Assembly: GCA_010093685.1 (NCBI GenBank)
Contig: MU006219.1
Span: 577,531-641,530, forward strand
Length of the DNA stretch: 64,000 nucleotides
Direction of reading: 5' to 3'
Source: Ophiobolus disseminans
Taxonomy: Eukaryota > Ascomycota > Dothideomycetes > Pleosporales > Phaeosphaeriaceae
Shown: piece after piece, positions 25,130-36,754 of the stretch
Layout of the letters: each line of letters starts with the position of its first letter
Numbering within the stretch: position 1 is the stretch's first letter
Notes under the pieces: generated by a model
The model's input: the letters and a program-made list of their open reading frames with translations, nothing else
The model's database searches: none
Told to the model about the DNA's origin: nothing
Translations under genes and position numbers: made by a program

Positions 25130-26119
25130 ATGCCCGAAAACGCAGAAGACCGCTCTTCGCTCGTCAATCGACAGCTGCCAGAGATGACTCTGTCGACAGC
25201 GGATAACCCATTGACAGCGCCACGACCACCGCCAGATAATCTCAGCGCGGCGCAGAGGACGGCATATAGGTTTCAAGTCAATGGCAATGCGATCAGTACG
25301 TGATGCCACCATAGGGTACAAACCTCACCCTCTCATGACCACGTTACCTCGACTTAATCTCTGCTAACACGAATGCCCACAGTCACAGGCGGCGCCGGCA
25401 CCCTCGCTCTCGAAGCCGCAAAAGCTTTCCTCGAGCACGGCGCCTCCGGGCTCGCACTCTGGGACCTCAACCCCGAGCAAGCCTTCGAGTCCGTAAAACA
25501 GCTGCACTCTCAATTCCCCGACCGGCGCATCATAACCGAAGCCGTCGACGTCCGCGACGAAACGCAAATCGCATCCGCCCTCGAAAGCAGCGTCAAAATT
25601 CTCGGCACCATCTCCACACTCTGCTGCTTCGCGGGCGTCGTGGGCTGCACGCCCGCGCTCTCAATGCCAGCCGCAGAATGGCGCCGCACGCACGACATCA
25701 ACCTAACCGGCTCGTTCCTCTGCGCACAAGCCGTCGCGCGCCAATTGCGCGCCCAAAACACAGGCGGAAGCATCGTCTTCACAGCCTCGATATCCGCGCA
25801 CGCAACGAATTTCCCCCAACCCCAAGCGGCGTACAATTCCTCCAAGACGGCGCTCTTATCGCTAGCCAAGAGCCTCGCCGCCGAGTGGAGCAGCTACGGC
25901 ATACGCGTGAATTGCATCAGCCCCGGGTACATGGATACTATTCTGAATGAGGGCGCGGGGCTGGAGCGCGCGCGGAGCGTCTGGAATGAGAGGAATCCGA
26001 TGGGCAGGATGGGGCATCCGTGGGAATTGACGGGTCCGCTGGTGCTGCTGGTGAGTAATGCGGGGAGGTATATTAATGGGACGGATGTTGTGGTTGATGG
26101 GGGTGCTATGGTGTTTTGA
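25130..26119 (+). CDS. Short-chain dehydrogenase/reductase (sugar-alcohol type)
   Basis: Two exons (25130-25295, 25383-26119) encode 300 residues. The 87-nt intron (GTACGT donor, GCTAACAC branch, ACAG acceptor) falls just before the nucleotide-binding loop, so the second exon alone would look like a protein lacking its N-terminus. The loop reads IITGGAGTLALE (TGxxxGx, with Ala where the last Gly usually is). The active site is Tyr206 and Lys210 in YNSSK, with the upstream Ser in TASIS. A typical substrate/C-terminal segment RVNCISPGYMDT and end NGTDVVVDGGAMVF follow. The 55-residue N-terminal extension and overall look resemble fungal sorbose reductase/arabinitol dehydrogenase-like SDRs. The substrate is not determinable here. 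Confidence 0.88.
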
Positions 26120-26630
26120 GATGGAAAGGATGGAAGGGGGGGATTAGTCAGATGTGAATCAGCAGGCTTAGCGAAGGATGGGGACGCACGAAGAGGTGTC
26201 TTTTCTCTTGCACTCCACTTCTGCGTTGCTATCTTTTGAGATAACACGCATAGCCACACCCATAACAACCTACATTTTGATCAGGATTTGCCATCGTGCT
26301 TGCAGCCGGACTTGAAGTCCCTCGATTTCAAGTGCGGCTGCACGATGTACACCTTTGCTCACACGCCTATGGCGTATTGATCACACTAACCATGAGCTGT
26401 GACTAATATGCAGATGAGAAACGTGTTCAGTGCTAATGGGACACATTTATCGTTTATACATCACCAATACCAGCGTTGCGGACGGCTTCAGCACATATTC
26501 GGGAAACTGGGTTGGGCGTTGAACGTTCAGCCTTAGGAAGCTATCTCGTCGCACATGCAAACAGCAATATATAGCATAATACAATCTTCCACCCTACCAA
26601 AATCTACCTTAAAGCCCCTGCGTGACACCA
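26120..26630. other. Convergent intergenic region with hairpin
   Basis: A 511-bp spacer between the SDR stop and the stop of the minus-strand 892-residue gene. It contains the strong hairpin described separately and is otherwise unremarkable. Confidence 0.5.
26292..26347. repeat. Imperfect inverted repeat / hairpin, stem about 22 bp
   Basis: The left arm begins CATCGTGC, has an extra TTGC, then continues AGCCGGACTTGAA. The right arm, reverse-complemented, reads CATCGTGCAGCCGCACTTGAA. The arms match except for a 4-nt bulge and one mismatch, around a loop of about 8-10 nt. The position is about 170 bp after the SDR stop. Confidence 0.7.
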
Positions 26631-29309
26631 TCAATCATCATCCTCCTCCACCGGCGGCGGAAGCGGAATACTAAAGTCCTCCAAACTTCCGCCGTTGTAC
26701 CCCAACCCATACGTCTCCTGCGTCCTGCCATACACAGGACTGCTCCACTCGTCCATGCGCGCTTTCGTTGGGCTGGGAAAGCTGCTGGGTATGAAGAGAG
26801 GCGGCGGCTTACTTGGCGAGGACATCGGTTGCGAGCTCGCGATTTTGCGTGGTGTTGTGTTCGCGCTGATGGTACGCTGAGTTCTATTTTTTCGCGGCGT
26901 GACTTCGTCGACTGTTGTTGCCTGGCTCATGTAATGTTGCTGTGCGATTGGTCGTGGTGGGCGCGGCGTGGCGTCGTAGCTGTATTTGTCATGTGCGACG
27001 TTCATGCTGGATGTATGCCCAGGTCGGGCATTGATGTATTGCGAGTATGAGGACCATTCGTTTTGGAGCTGTTGTTCTGCTTTGCTTGAATGCGATTTCT
27101 GGCTCTCATGATGTGCTGGAGAGCGAGGTACTTGGATCAGCGCGCCGTCCAGGTCTGCTGACTGTTGTAGGGTGTGCGATGACGCTTGTGTCATGATACG
27201 GGTGCTTTGATGTGGTGGAGTGGGTTCTAGTTCGTCTTCTTCATCTGATGAATCCATGATGACCAGAGGCGTGGAAGGGCATGTGTCTTCGACTGGATGC
27301 TGGATCATTGGAGGGGAGGAAGGAACCTGGGTCGTCACGGGAAGCTCTATACTGGTGCTTGCAAACTCAACATCAAAGAGTCCAAGATCCTCTCCTTCCA
27401 ATGACACGTCATCGTGGGACTGTTCTTTTTTGACTCCAACGTCTGCTGTGCGATAAGGCGGGTGCACATCTTCCAGAGACGGCTCTGGAATGAGAGAGTC
27501 GAATACACCATAGTGTGATGGTTCTTGTTTGATTCCAGCATGCGTTATACGATACGAATTTGCCGTATCCTTAGGCTGAGGTGCGTTTCGCTGGGTTGGT
27601 AGTTCTCCAAGCTCCGGAGAAGACTCTTGCTCTCGGTCGAAAATGGACACGCCTAGTTCTTGGGAAGACTCTTGCTCTCGGTCGAATATAGACACCCCCA
27701 GTTCTTCGGAAGACTCTCGACTAGCCCAGCCAGCGTTGTCGTCAGCATTGGCGCAAGCTTGATCAATCTGATCGAGCATTGCTTGAGTCTCATGACCAAC
27801 ATCCCTCCCATGCGTGGCATCGTTCACATTCTGGACGGCTGCTTGAGTACGCGTGTCAACATGATGAACCACGCGGTTTTCGCCCTCTTCAATGATGTCG
27901 TCTTCATCGTCCTCAGAGTCCTGAATCACGCTTCTGAACTTTCTCAAAGTTGGTGGCGGGGCTGGTTCTTTCGCGGGTAATTGGAAGGCCACTTGCTTGC
28001 GCTTGGACGGTGTCTCAGCTCCTTGAGTGGCATTGCCAGAACGCTCCTGTAATGGTGCTCGGATCGCCTTCGATGGAGAGATCTGCGTCGAGAGGGGTGA
28101 TTCTGGTGGGGATTGTGAGGATGGAATCACGCGGATACGACGCTTTTCTGGGGTAGATAGAAGACCGAACTTGGATCTGGCGGTCCGCTGGGGAGCAGTA
28201 AGTGGCGCTTCAGTTGCCTGCGGTATCCGAGGTTTCCTCGCAGAAGCACGTCGTGGTGACTGCCTGGTTCTTGTGATAGGAGCATCGATGAATTGGGTTG
28301 ACTGGTAGCTTTCTTCATCCTCAGTCGTTTCGTTCTCGATGGAATCTATCACAAGCGACGGCGTCTGTAGTGTCTGCATAGAGAGAACTTCCTCCTCGCC
28401 TTGCTGACCGTTCTGTCGCGACTCCGATTGACGAGCGAATTGATCTTCGGTATCCGCTGCTTCCACCTCATCACTCCTATCCTGATACAGCCCTTCCTGA
28501 GCAAGCCGCGTCGCAATTGCTTCGCCATAAGCTTGGTTATCTCTCTCTTGTGCGGCTTTATCGTTAAGCTCTTCTGCCAAGTCTTCGTCAGACTCGATCT
28601 CCAATGGTTTCATACCAGGTATCATCTGTGTCAGCGTACGCTGCTTCTGGTCCTTTCCCTTCTTGCTTTGGCCACCCCAGCTCAGCCGAGAGCTCCGCTT
28701 CACGGGCTTGAACGCCGGCTCCTCTGTGTCGGACAGTGGCCGTCGTCCTTCGACTAACTGGGTCATAGTCGATTGCCTCCTTAACGTGCGACTCCTATCA
28801 ACCTTCGGCTTTGTGTGATTGGGTGTGACAACATCTTCATCATCGAATTCGGGTTCGGCTTCAGCATCAACCTGCCTCGAGCGGCGTCTCCGTCGTGGCG
28901 CTGCAGGTTTCCGTCTGCGCTTGAGAGTGGGACCGGTAGGCTCATCGTTGTCTTCAGAGTCTGCTTCCATAGACCCTCTCCGCCTCTTGTGACCTCGCCC
29001 TCTCGTAGTCTCGCCAGTAATCACATGCCGACCATCTTCCTCGTCCTCAACTTTCAAAGGAATCGCCACACCACCATCTTCCATATCCTCGTCCTCATCG
29101 TCTTCTTCCTCAGAGTCCGCAACATCCCTCCTAATCCTCATCTTCTCCGGCAAGAACCGCATCTGCTTCTTCCCCGAGTCATCGTTCGCCGCCGACGGTC
29201 TGCGCACCGTCTTGCGTTTGTGTGGGAAGTATCTCTGCTGTGCTACTTTCTTCGAGTAGTAAACCTTGTCGTTCGCGTCCTGATTACTAGACCTCGTTCG
29301 CGGCGTCAT
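26631..29309 (-). CDS. Acidic low-complexity protein, 892 residues, probably nuclear
   Basis: One uninterrupted frame from ATG at 29309. I do not recognise a family. The N-terminus (VYYSKKVAQQRYFPHKRKTVRR) is basic, followed by an acidic tract (DSEEEDDEDEDMED) and basic patches usable as nuclear signals (GHKRRRGS, APRRRRRSRQ). Three separate segments have a hydrophobic core followed by acid: LVIDSIENE, VIQDSEDDEDD and VIMDSSDEEDE. These fit SUMO-interaction motifs. A 15-residue unit (ESSxELGVSIFDREQ) is repeated in tandem near residues 530-565. The C-terminus has many SP/TP sites and a distinct end (SSPVYGRTQETYGLGYNGG). The length, base composition and lack of stops argue for a real gene. 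A role in chromatin or SUMO biology is speculation from the motifs. Confidence 0.7.
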   Translation of the reverse strand: MTPRTRSSNQDANDKVYYSKKVAQQRYFPHKRKTVRRPSAANDDSGKKQMRFLPEKMRIRRDVADSEEEDDEDEDMEDGGVAIPLKVEDEEDGRHVITGETTRGRGHKRRRGSMEADSEDNDEPTGPTLKRRRKPAAPRRRRRSRQVDAEAEPEFDDEDVVTPNHTKPKVDRSRTLRRQSTMTQLVEGRRPLSDTEEPAFKPVKRSSRLSWGGQSKKGKDQKQRTLTQMIPGMKPLEIESDEDLAEELNDKAAQERDNQAYGEAIATRLAQEGLYQDRSDEVEAADTEDQFARQSESRQNGQQGEEEVLSMQTLQTPSLVIDSIENETTEDEESYQSTQFIDAPITRTRQSPRRASARKPRIPQATEAPLTAPQRTARSKFGLLSTPEKRRIRVIPSSQSPPESPLSTQISPSKAIRAPLQERSGNATQGAETPSKRKQVAFQLPAKEPAPPPTLRKFRSVIQDSEDDEDDIIEEGENRVVHHVDTRTQAAVQNVNDATHGRDVGHETQAMLDQIDQACANADDNAGWASRESSEELGVSIFDREQESSQELGVSIFDREQESSPELGELPTQRNAPQPKDTANSYRITHAGIKQEPSHYGVFDSLIPEPSLEDVHPPYRTADVGVKKEQSHDDVSLEGEDLGLFDVEFASTSIELPVTTQVPSSPPMIQHPVEDTCPSTPLVIMDSSDEEDELEPTPPHQSTRIMTQASSHTLQQSADLDGALIQVPRSPAHHESQKSHSSKAEQQLQNEWSSYSQYINARPGHTSSMNVAHDKYSYDATPRPPRPIAQQHYMSQATTVDEVTPRKNRTQRTISANTTPRKIASSQPMSSPSKPPPLFIPSSFPSPTKARMDEWSSPVYGRTQETYGLGYNGGSLEDFSIPLPPPVEEDDD
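27604..27720 (-). repeat. Coding tandem repeat, 45-bp unit
   Basis: The block GAAGACTCTTGCTCTCGGTC recurs 45 bp apart, with a third, partial unit. It encodes the 15-residue unit ESSxELGVSIFDREQ. The two complete units differ at only a few bases, so the duplication is recent or kept homogeneous. Confidence 0.75.
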
Positions 29310-30745
29310 AGTATGGACTCGAGATGCGTGGGTGGAGTAGTGCGTAAAGTGGACGACGCGTCGACGCGTTGAGGGGTGCTTAGCGCGTGTTTCGTCTGGG
29401 GACGTGCGTCATTGCCACTTTTGGAGCGGAGCCAACGACCTCCATTTCTTGAGGAATTGCAACACATGTTTCTAAATTATGTGGTGAAATTTGGGCATAT
29501 CATCTAGCTTTCGAGAAAATAAATGATTGAATGGCTCCCATAGAACGATCACCACACAGGCCACTGCCACCCAGCGTCGGCAGTTGTGTGCCCCCAAACA
29601 CCCGGACCCGACTATCCTCACACCCCTTCGCAACTGGAATAGTTCATCAAAAGTCCCCTGCACACATTTCGTTCATCCTGTCGTGTTGAAATATATGCTA
29701 TGTCGCATGCACACCCTTCCAGTAGGCTACACACCAATGCACCACTTAGTAGCAGCAAAGCTGAAATTACCATCCCCTAAAGTTTAAACTATGAATAGAC
29801 CACATCTCGGAAGGTCCAGCAAGTTGGTGTCGCACTCGCAGAAACCCGCGCGCGCCTCCTAAAGTCCAGCCCCAGCCCAAAATATTCGTTCACCGATCAC
29901 CACTTGGCAAAAAGCTTGACGCCTATAAGCTAAAGCTTGATTACGATGTCGCCATGACAAATAGGCCACACTTGACGGTTAGTGCGATAACGAATTGCAG
30001 ATCCACGCCAACCGTTCACGAGAACTGATGCAAGTCGCAAGCCACGCTCGCATTCCTCCTGGAGAATCACTACTATCAGTGGCTTTTGAAACACACTGTC
30101 GGGATGAGTGCATGAAGTTGTGTAACCGGCTTCTCTGACGGTAGTCCTCGCACTCGCTGCCCGTAGAGGGCTTGTTTGTGGGATTAAGGCGGCGGGTCTG
30201 TTTCAGCCCGTGACGGGAATAAACATCCATCTCATCGGGGACACCGCGCGTCCAACAGGCTAAAACGGACGTGCCATTGTATCGCTCTGTCCTGTCCGTC
30301 TCATCCCAATGCATGTTCCCACCAGGTGTTGTAATACTCGTGTGCCACTACCCAGAATTCAATGGTAAGCCTGTATGTACTCACAACGCTTTCAAGACTG
30401 AATCGAATTCACGAAAGGATGCTGAGGATAGGCAAGTCTTAGCGAGGCTAGGACATGACGTATTGTCACCTGGTGTTCCACAGTGATTGATCACATGAGA
30501 ATATATCAAAATGAGACGAGGTATGAAACTTGTTCCAAAATGGTGGGATGATGTATGTTGTGAGATTGTAATTGTACTACGAGCAGCAGCAGGAGCAATG
30601 CACGCGACGATCTCCGTCATGGACAGGGTTGAATAAGAAGCAAAGGGGTATAAAGTGGGAAAGAAACACGCCAAATACAAATGACGACCCGCAACAACGT
30701 AGACCAATAATAGAAATCAACGCCGGTCCGACAAACAAACCACGC
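29310..30745. other. 1.4 kb intergenic region
   Basis: This region is the promoter of the 892-residue gene and lies 3' of the Rgt1-like gene, both on the minus strand. Frames here are short and contradictory. No RNA gene or mobile element is recognisable. Confidence 0.5.
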
Positions 30746-33224
30746 TCATGCCCAGTCTTTTGGTAGCCCATTTGCATCGTACGTATTCACCCCACTGCCG
30801 TTCGGGGATGCGGTCAATTGCTGGGCAGCAGCGGCGGTTGCCTGAGCCTTTGCGGCTTCGTTTGCAGCGGCCATCGCAGCCGACAAGTCATGTTCAATTT
30901 TTGATTGGTGTGATGGGATTCCGTTCCCGCTACTGCTAGCCGGCCGGGCATCGGCACTGTCGCGCTCTCCTACTGCAGCGGCAGCTAGGTGCTGTAAACC
31001 AGCCATGTTCGGTTCAGGGATAGGGGTAGAGTGTTCGGCATGATTGGGTGGTGGCGATGGTGGTCTCTTCTGATGCAAAAGATCCTGCAGTGCGACGTCC
31101 CAGCCTAAGCCATCAGAGCTTCGATGAATGATTTGCCCATTGGACAAAGCGTCGCTCATGTCTTTGATGCTAGCGTGGGCTTCGACTTGTGTCTCGAGTC
31201 TATCGGAAAGTTCGGTCAAAGATGTTGCAACAAGGCCCGCAAAGATGTGGTGCAACGGAGTCACAGTTCCGTTGGCAAGCCTATTCAGCAGATCCTTGGT
31301 GATATCAAGAGTGTCCGCTGATTGCGTTGGAAGGGTAGACTGACGTGCCACGACAAGGCGTAAGTAGTGATAAGCGAGGTGAGGAGGAGAGTTGTGAACG
31401 AGGTCAGTGATATCGATGGATTCTCGGAAGCCGTTGAGTTGTCCGTGGAGATAGATCGACTGAGGTGATGTTCCGTTCAGTGCAGAAGAGGAAAATGGTA
31501 ATGCCGGATCAATGTTAGGTACATCGCCTGCCCGCTTCAAAAATGTAATTTGACCCAGAATTTCGGCTGCGCCTATGAGATGTCAGCTAGGTAAAAGCAA
31601 GGTCGAACTGTGGCTCTACTCACGAGCTAAGTTGTAGCCCACATCGCCACCCAATGCCAGATGGTCGTCACGTGATAGGCCTCCCGGATACAATGGAAGC
31701 ATGAGATCTTTGCTGTGGCCGGAAGCATGGAAGCGGTCTAGGATGAAGGCCGTCCAGAACACGCGACGAGCGTTCAAGTAAACCTCGCGGTCTTGCTCCT
31801 TCAGGACATCCAGTGTAGTTGCGTCGTTGAGTCCTGCATCGGTGATACACCCAGCAAGTTGGCCAAGCAATTGAGCCACGCTGCCCACAGTGGCCGGTCC
31901 TGGACGATCAGACGCGAGGGCGAGCAGGATAAGAGATTGGCAGTATACCAAGCTGTTATAAAACTGGCGTGAATTGTCTGCATCGTGTAGCGTGTGTTTC
32001 GCCGCATCGACCGCAGCCACGCACTGATGCAGCAGCTGATTCAAGCTGAGCTCGGTGTTTGGCAACGCTCTTGGCGCAAAAGACCGTACACAGCCTTCAA
32101 GTGCTAGAAAGAATGCCTCTCGTAATTTTGGCGGGCAATTCGTGAGGCGATTTAGCGATGAGGAATCATGGGGAAGGATAGGTAGGGTCGGATGTATGAC
32201 GTTGGCATATCTGTTTCGGTCAGCAGATGTCTCTTATTGCACGAACAGTTAGCTTACGCTTTGAGCACGTCTTCATTGGAGCCCGTAACTAGGCTGCCAA
32301 TCAAGCTCATCTCGCCAAATGACGTGCGACGGTTGCCGTTCAGCGCAGGTTCTTCAGAAGTCAGCACGAAGAGCGTGGGATCTTCGGGTAGGTAGCCATT
32401 ACCGCGGTCCTGAGCGGACCAGCTAGGTCTGCTGAGAATGTCCTGGAAATCCTCCGTCATTGAGTGAGTACGTTTGCGAGTGAATTGTTGTGGGCTCTGG
32501 GCGTTCGGAAAGTTCTGGTCGGCTATGCTGCCGAAGTCAAAGTTAGTTGATGTGCTGCTTGGTTGCTGGATTTGGCTTTCGAGTGAATTGAGTCTATCAG
32601 CCAGTTCCTTGATATAGCTGATGATGTGTGTTAGCAATGCAGTCAAGCGAGCAGAGACGGGATCGTATACCCTTTGCTCGGACCGCGCTTCATAGGCTGT
32701 CTGCTAAACTGACAACGTGCCCCAGTCCGTTTACAGCTTGAGCAGGCTTCCGGTCCGTTCTCGCTAGTGGCGTCGCAGCGAATCTACACTGGTCAATGGA
32801 GTGCCCTGTCCCGCTTGGAGTACCTGCGTACCTTTTTCCGTCGACACTCGTCACAAGCACGGGATACCTTGGATCGTTTGCGATTCGGATCGTTGGTGTC
32901 GTAGGGATCGTGTTGCGCCTCCAGGCTCATGACGGCATGCGCCATCTGCTGCGGAGAGTGCGTAGGACGCGACTGCGGTTGGAAGTGCTGATGCGCGGCA
33001 ATCGTCGGGGCCATCTGGGCCAGGTGCTGGTATTGCGCCTGCTGCGGGTGTGCGTGCATCATCTCGCCGCCTTCCCGAAGCTGTTGCAGGTTCTCTTGCA
33101 ACCGCAGCTCCGGGTCAGTCAGGTGCGGCTGCTGCTGTTGTGGGGGTTGTGCCTCGGTGTGATTGCCGTAGGGATCTTGAGCACCGCCCATTTGCGCGTC
33201 AGCTTCGACGTAGGTCGAAGACAT
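30746..33224 (-). CDS. Zn2Cys6 transcription factor, Rgt1-like
   Basis: Five exons (33224-32832, 32783-32671, 32617-32258, 32210-31624, 31572-30746) encode 759 residues; all four introns are 47-54 nt and phase-consistent. The zinc cluster spans the first junction: C-x2-C-x6-C-x10-C-x2-C-x6-C, beginning ACDECRRKKIRC. It is followed by the linker QPMKRGPSKGYIKELADRLN and a short coiled coil. The KRGPSKGY linker after the cluster is characteristic of the Rgt1 group, known in yeast as glucose-responsive repressors of hexose transporter genes. The N-terminus is Gln/His-rich. The middle (RRVFWTAFILDRFHAS) is the fungal-specific regulatory domain. The C-terminus is Ala/Gln-rich. Whether it senses glucose here is inference. 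It is divergent from the copper-fist gene. Confidence 0.85.
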
Positions 33225-35224
33225 TTCGGAGGGTGTCGCAATGCAACAGTAGCCAGATTATGCAAGAGCGACTCGGGCGCGAGGTGGTAGATGGGGTGTG
33301 AGCTGCCGCGCGCTCCCGGTCTGGTGTTGGAGGTGGATGGGCTGTGAATCGTGGTGGAGGCAGAGGCCAGCACAGTGAGGTTTTGCGCACTCAGAACTTT
33401 ACGGGTTTGGTGCTAGCGCACCAGAAAGCATAACCAGATGCACCGCGGCGCATATGAACCGCCAGTGCAGCATACTGGCGGTCCTGGTTCGTTTCCATGT
33501 TGTGCTTTTGTTTTGGTGAGGAGCGTTGTTCGGCTTCTCTAGATCAAAGGTGACGTTGAGGTCGCTGTTCGGATTATCTGTCTGGCCGCTGCGAACACCT
33601 GGCGGACCATCATCAAACTGGCTGATTCGATGTCCTTTGGGACGGTGCATCTGAATGCATTTTGATGAGCATGCACCTGCTCCAAGATTACAAGCGCTTT
33701 CGATGATTGCGCCTTGCCGGGCTCATCATCAACCGGTACCAAGGTAGCGATCTCGAGGTCTCCAGAAGTCGCAGAGAACAGAGCTCCGAAACATGGCTAA
33801 ACCCACACAACGTCCCGACGTCAAGAGTGCATGTCAAAAGTTTGATGCTTATATACTTGTAAATAAACCCAAGAGTCATAGGAGGCCCATACATTATCCA
33901 AATCCAGTATCTAGATGTGGTGGTTGGCCGTCCACGATCATTGCCTCGCCCAGTGCCACACGGAAAACACCCACCACGTCCGGACCAACTGGCTACAATA
34001 CGGCCTTGCCGGATCGATCGTTCACAGCGTAGGATTTGACGACCGGGGAACATAACGGAGCCCCATGGAGAACTGGCCTGGCGCGTTTCAACCCGAGTGT
34101 CAACGGTCGGACCAGCCTGCCCAGCGCTCTAAAAATGCGAAGACTTGCTCGGATTGACACCTTTCCCGCGACTCCACAATTCAATGATGACACTATCCCA
34201 ACATGGCAATACATGGCAGTCATGGCAATGTACATAGCGACCAAGTCAATTGCAATAGATGGCCGGACAATGTACCTGAGAGTGTTGGCCGTGCCGGGCC
34301 GCCAATTGATAGGCGCGAGGGCGCTATAGCTGCAGACAATACTGATCTGCGCTTGGCAACGGGCGCTGAACGTGCTGCGTTACAGCAGTCGTGCCCTGGA
34401 GAAAGACACAGAGTCGAATCGACGGCGATTCAGGCCTGCCATGCACCTGCAGCACACGGCGTCTCGTAGCGCAAGTGCACAACTCTGGTCGGACGCACGC
34501 CCGCAGCCTAGAGGCAGCTGAAGGAGGGCGGCGCCAACGGACTGCTTCCGCACAGTGGCTGCAAGTCATCGCGACTCGCACACGGCAACGGGCCTGCGGA
34601 GGGCGATGGCGCTCGCTCAGGTCCTCGGCGCGGGTATGCGGTGAAAGGATGTGCTGTCGGCGCTGCATGCAAGGCGTGGGATGGCGAGGTGCCAGGACGG
34701 CAGGGTTCCTTGTGGCTGATCGCGCCTGCAGATTCGAGTTAGGGGCCCGAGCGCCCTCCTGCCGATGACGCTAGCGCCGCAGCCAATGGCACGCAGGGTG
34801 GGCCCGAGTGCCTGCCCTCTTAACCTGTTCCTCCCGCTCGCTCTTTCCTCCATCACTACCTCCCCTACTCGACACACATATCGTTGTTTTGGCCGTCTCT
34901 TAGGAGAACGTCGAACGCTTTACGGCCAGCGCCTCTTGCGCTCGGTTCCCCCTGTTACTCCCTCTCCACTCTCCACTCCATCCTGTCGTCCTCGGTCCTC
35001 TTCCTGGCGTTCACGGTCACCATCCAGCATTCCACCATTGCCCAAGATACCCTCTGGCGTTTGACTTGATATACATTGCATACTACTATTTTTCTCTGTA
35101 TCTTTATCCGACGGCCCACACTTCGCGTGCGACGCCGTCTATTTTTATTCCACTTGCTCACAGACACCCGCTCAGCCGCCTCGAGCCACCTGCAACGACC
35201 GCATTCGGCCGTGACTGCCACGGA
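33225..35224. promoter_or_regulatory. 2-kb divergent promoter between Rgt1-like and MacA-type genes
   Basis: A large spacer between two divergent transcription factor genes. No coding frame is convincing. The last 350 bp before the copper-fist ATG (about 34830-35160) are pyrimidine-rich, as in many fungal leaders. The size suggests extensive regulation or long 5' leaders. Confidence 0.5.
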
Positions 35225-36754
35225 ATGCCTGTTATCGACGGCGAAAAATGGGCCTGCTCGTCCTGTATCAAGGGTCACCGCGTGAGCGGCTGCACCCACG
35301 CTGGTATGCCACCACCGATCGATGACGTGCCTGGAAGTATGGGCTAAACTTGTATGACAGATCGCGAACTGCACCACATCAATCCCAAGGGTCGCCCCGT
35401 CAAGCAATGCGAGCACTGTCGCGGTGCGCGCAAGTCCAAGTCCCACCACGCCAAGTGCGACTGTGGCGACAAGAAAGACAAGCACAAAGACAAGGGCGAC
35501 GCGAAGGGTGAGCTCCTGCACGGACCGGGTGACCACGACACATCTGACCGTCTCCTAGCTCTCGACGGTCGCTGCCAGTGCCACTCGGGCGGAAAATGCC
35601 TATGCGGAACGGCCAAGGAGAACCTGGACCTGAAGCTCGATACCAGCAGGCAGACTCTCCACGACGCCCGCGTGAAACCGAAGCTGATGACAACGCATTC
35701 TGAGCCCCACTTGACTGTCTTCGCAAATGGCCACCACAAGCCATGCCATCGCAACAACAACTCGGCTCACGTCTCCGGCGCGCCCTACAAGATCCCCCGC
35801 CCACACACGTTGCACGGCCACTCAGCCTTCGCTGCATTGGCACAGAGCGGCAACAGCTACAACGGCAAACCCGACGCCCCGGCTGCGCGTTCCATGGATA
35901 CGCTCTCGCTCTCCAATAACGACTTCTACGCCATGTTCGGCTCTACCCCACGTTCGGCGGACGATGTCACATCAACGAACATGGCTAGCAGCCTCGATTC
36001 TACTGCGTTCCAAGATCCCATGTTTGCCAACCAGAACTCCATGTTCAGCCAAGATAGCAACTCGCCGGGCAGCAACGTGAGCGAGACGTTTTCAAGCCAG
36101 CAGTGGCCCTGGACCACCACGACTGTTACACCGATCAACAGCATGTTCAACTTCGGAAGCCTCTCCACCTCCCCGTCCCAGGATTGCCTGCCTAACCTCG
36201 ATGGCGACTGGTCGATACCTTCCGCTGGCTTCAACCCGCTGTGGTCTGCCGGGGACCTTCCGCTTGACCCAAGCAAGTTCACCGACAGCCTGACGCAGCC
36301 GATCTCGCATAGCGGCGAGTCAAAGCAAAGTGGTCCTGGTCTAACGGCGGCTTCGTCTGTTCACTCGGAGCTTGGTGAGCAGAACATGTTCGGTGACATG
36401 GACATGAAAGCGCCCCAATCGACTGCTAGTGAATCGCTGTTCTGGGAGGACAGCCCGGTGTATCGGCTCAGCACTGCTATGCCTGGCGAAAGTCTCATGG
36501 CTCCAGTACCAATGCCTCCTGTAGCTGTACACCACATGCACGGTCTTGAGTCCGATTTCACCAAGGGCCTGAACGCCGCTCCGACCTCCATGCCCAGCAC
36601 TGCGGGCGGCGACTTCAACGAGACTGCCGCGATCGCTATGCCTAGCAATCTCGAAGATGACACCTCCATTGACCCGTGGCCTATAGAAACGAACGGTCTT
36701 CCTTTCGGTGGCCTAACCGGGTTTGAGCTTTCTTACTCCAACAACTGGTTTTAA
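35225..36754 (+). CDS. Copper-fist transcription factor, MacA/Mac1/Cuf1 type
   Basis: Two exons (35225-35303, 35361-36754) encode 490 residues. The 57-nt intron interrupts the copper fist. The fist reads MPVIDGEKWACSSCIKGHR with zinc ligands C11, C14, C23 and H25. It is followed by the minor-groove motif KGRPVKQC and a second Cys/His cluster (CEHC, CDCG). A C-x-C-x4-C-x-C block (CQCHSGGKCLC) lies about 100 residues in, the copper-thiolate motif of copper-uptake regulators (Mac1, MacA, GRISEA, Cuf1) rather than of the detoxification regulator Ace1/AceA. By family knowledge it activates copper transporters and reductases when copper is scarce. The rest is Ser/Asn/Pro-rich, typical of an activation domain. 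An in-frame ATG 53 codons upstream lies in the pyrimidine-rich leader and would break the conserved N-terminus. Confidence 0.9.

Noticed and set aside
35066..35224. Earlier in-frame ATG for the copper-fist protein
   Set aside because: The copper fist normally begins at the protein N-terminus, and the extra segment is pyrimidine-leader-like.
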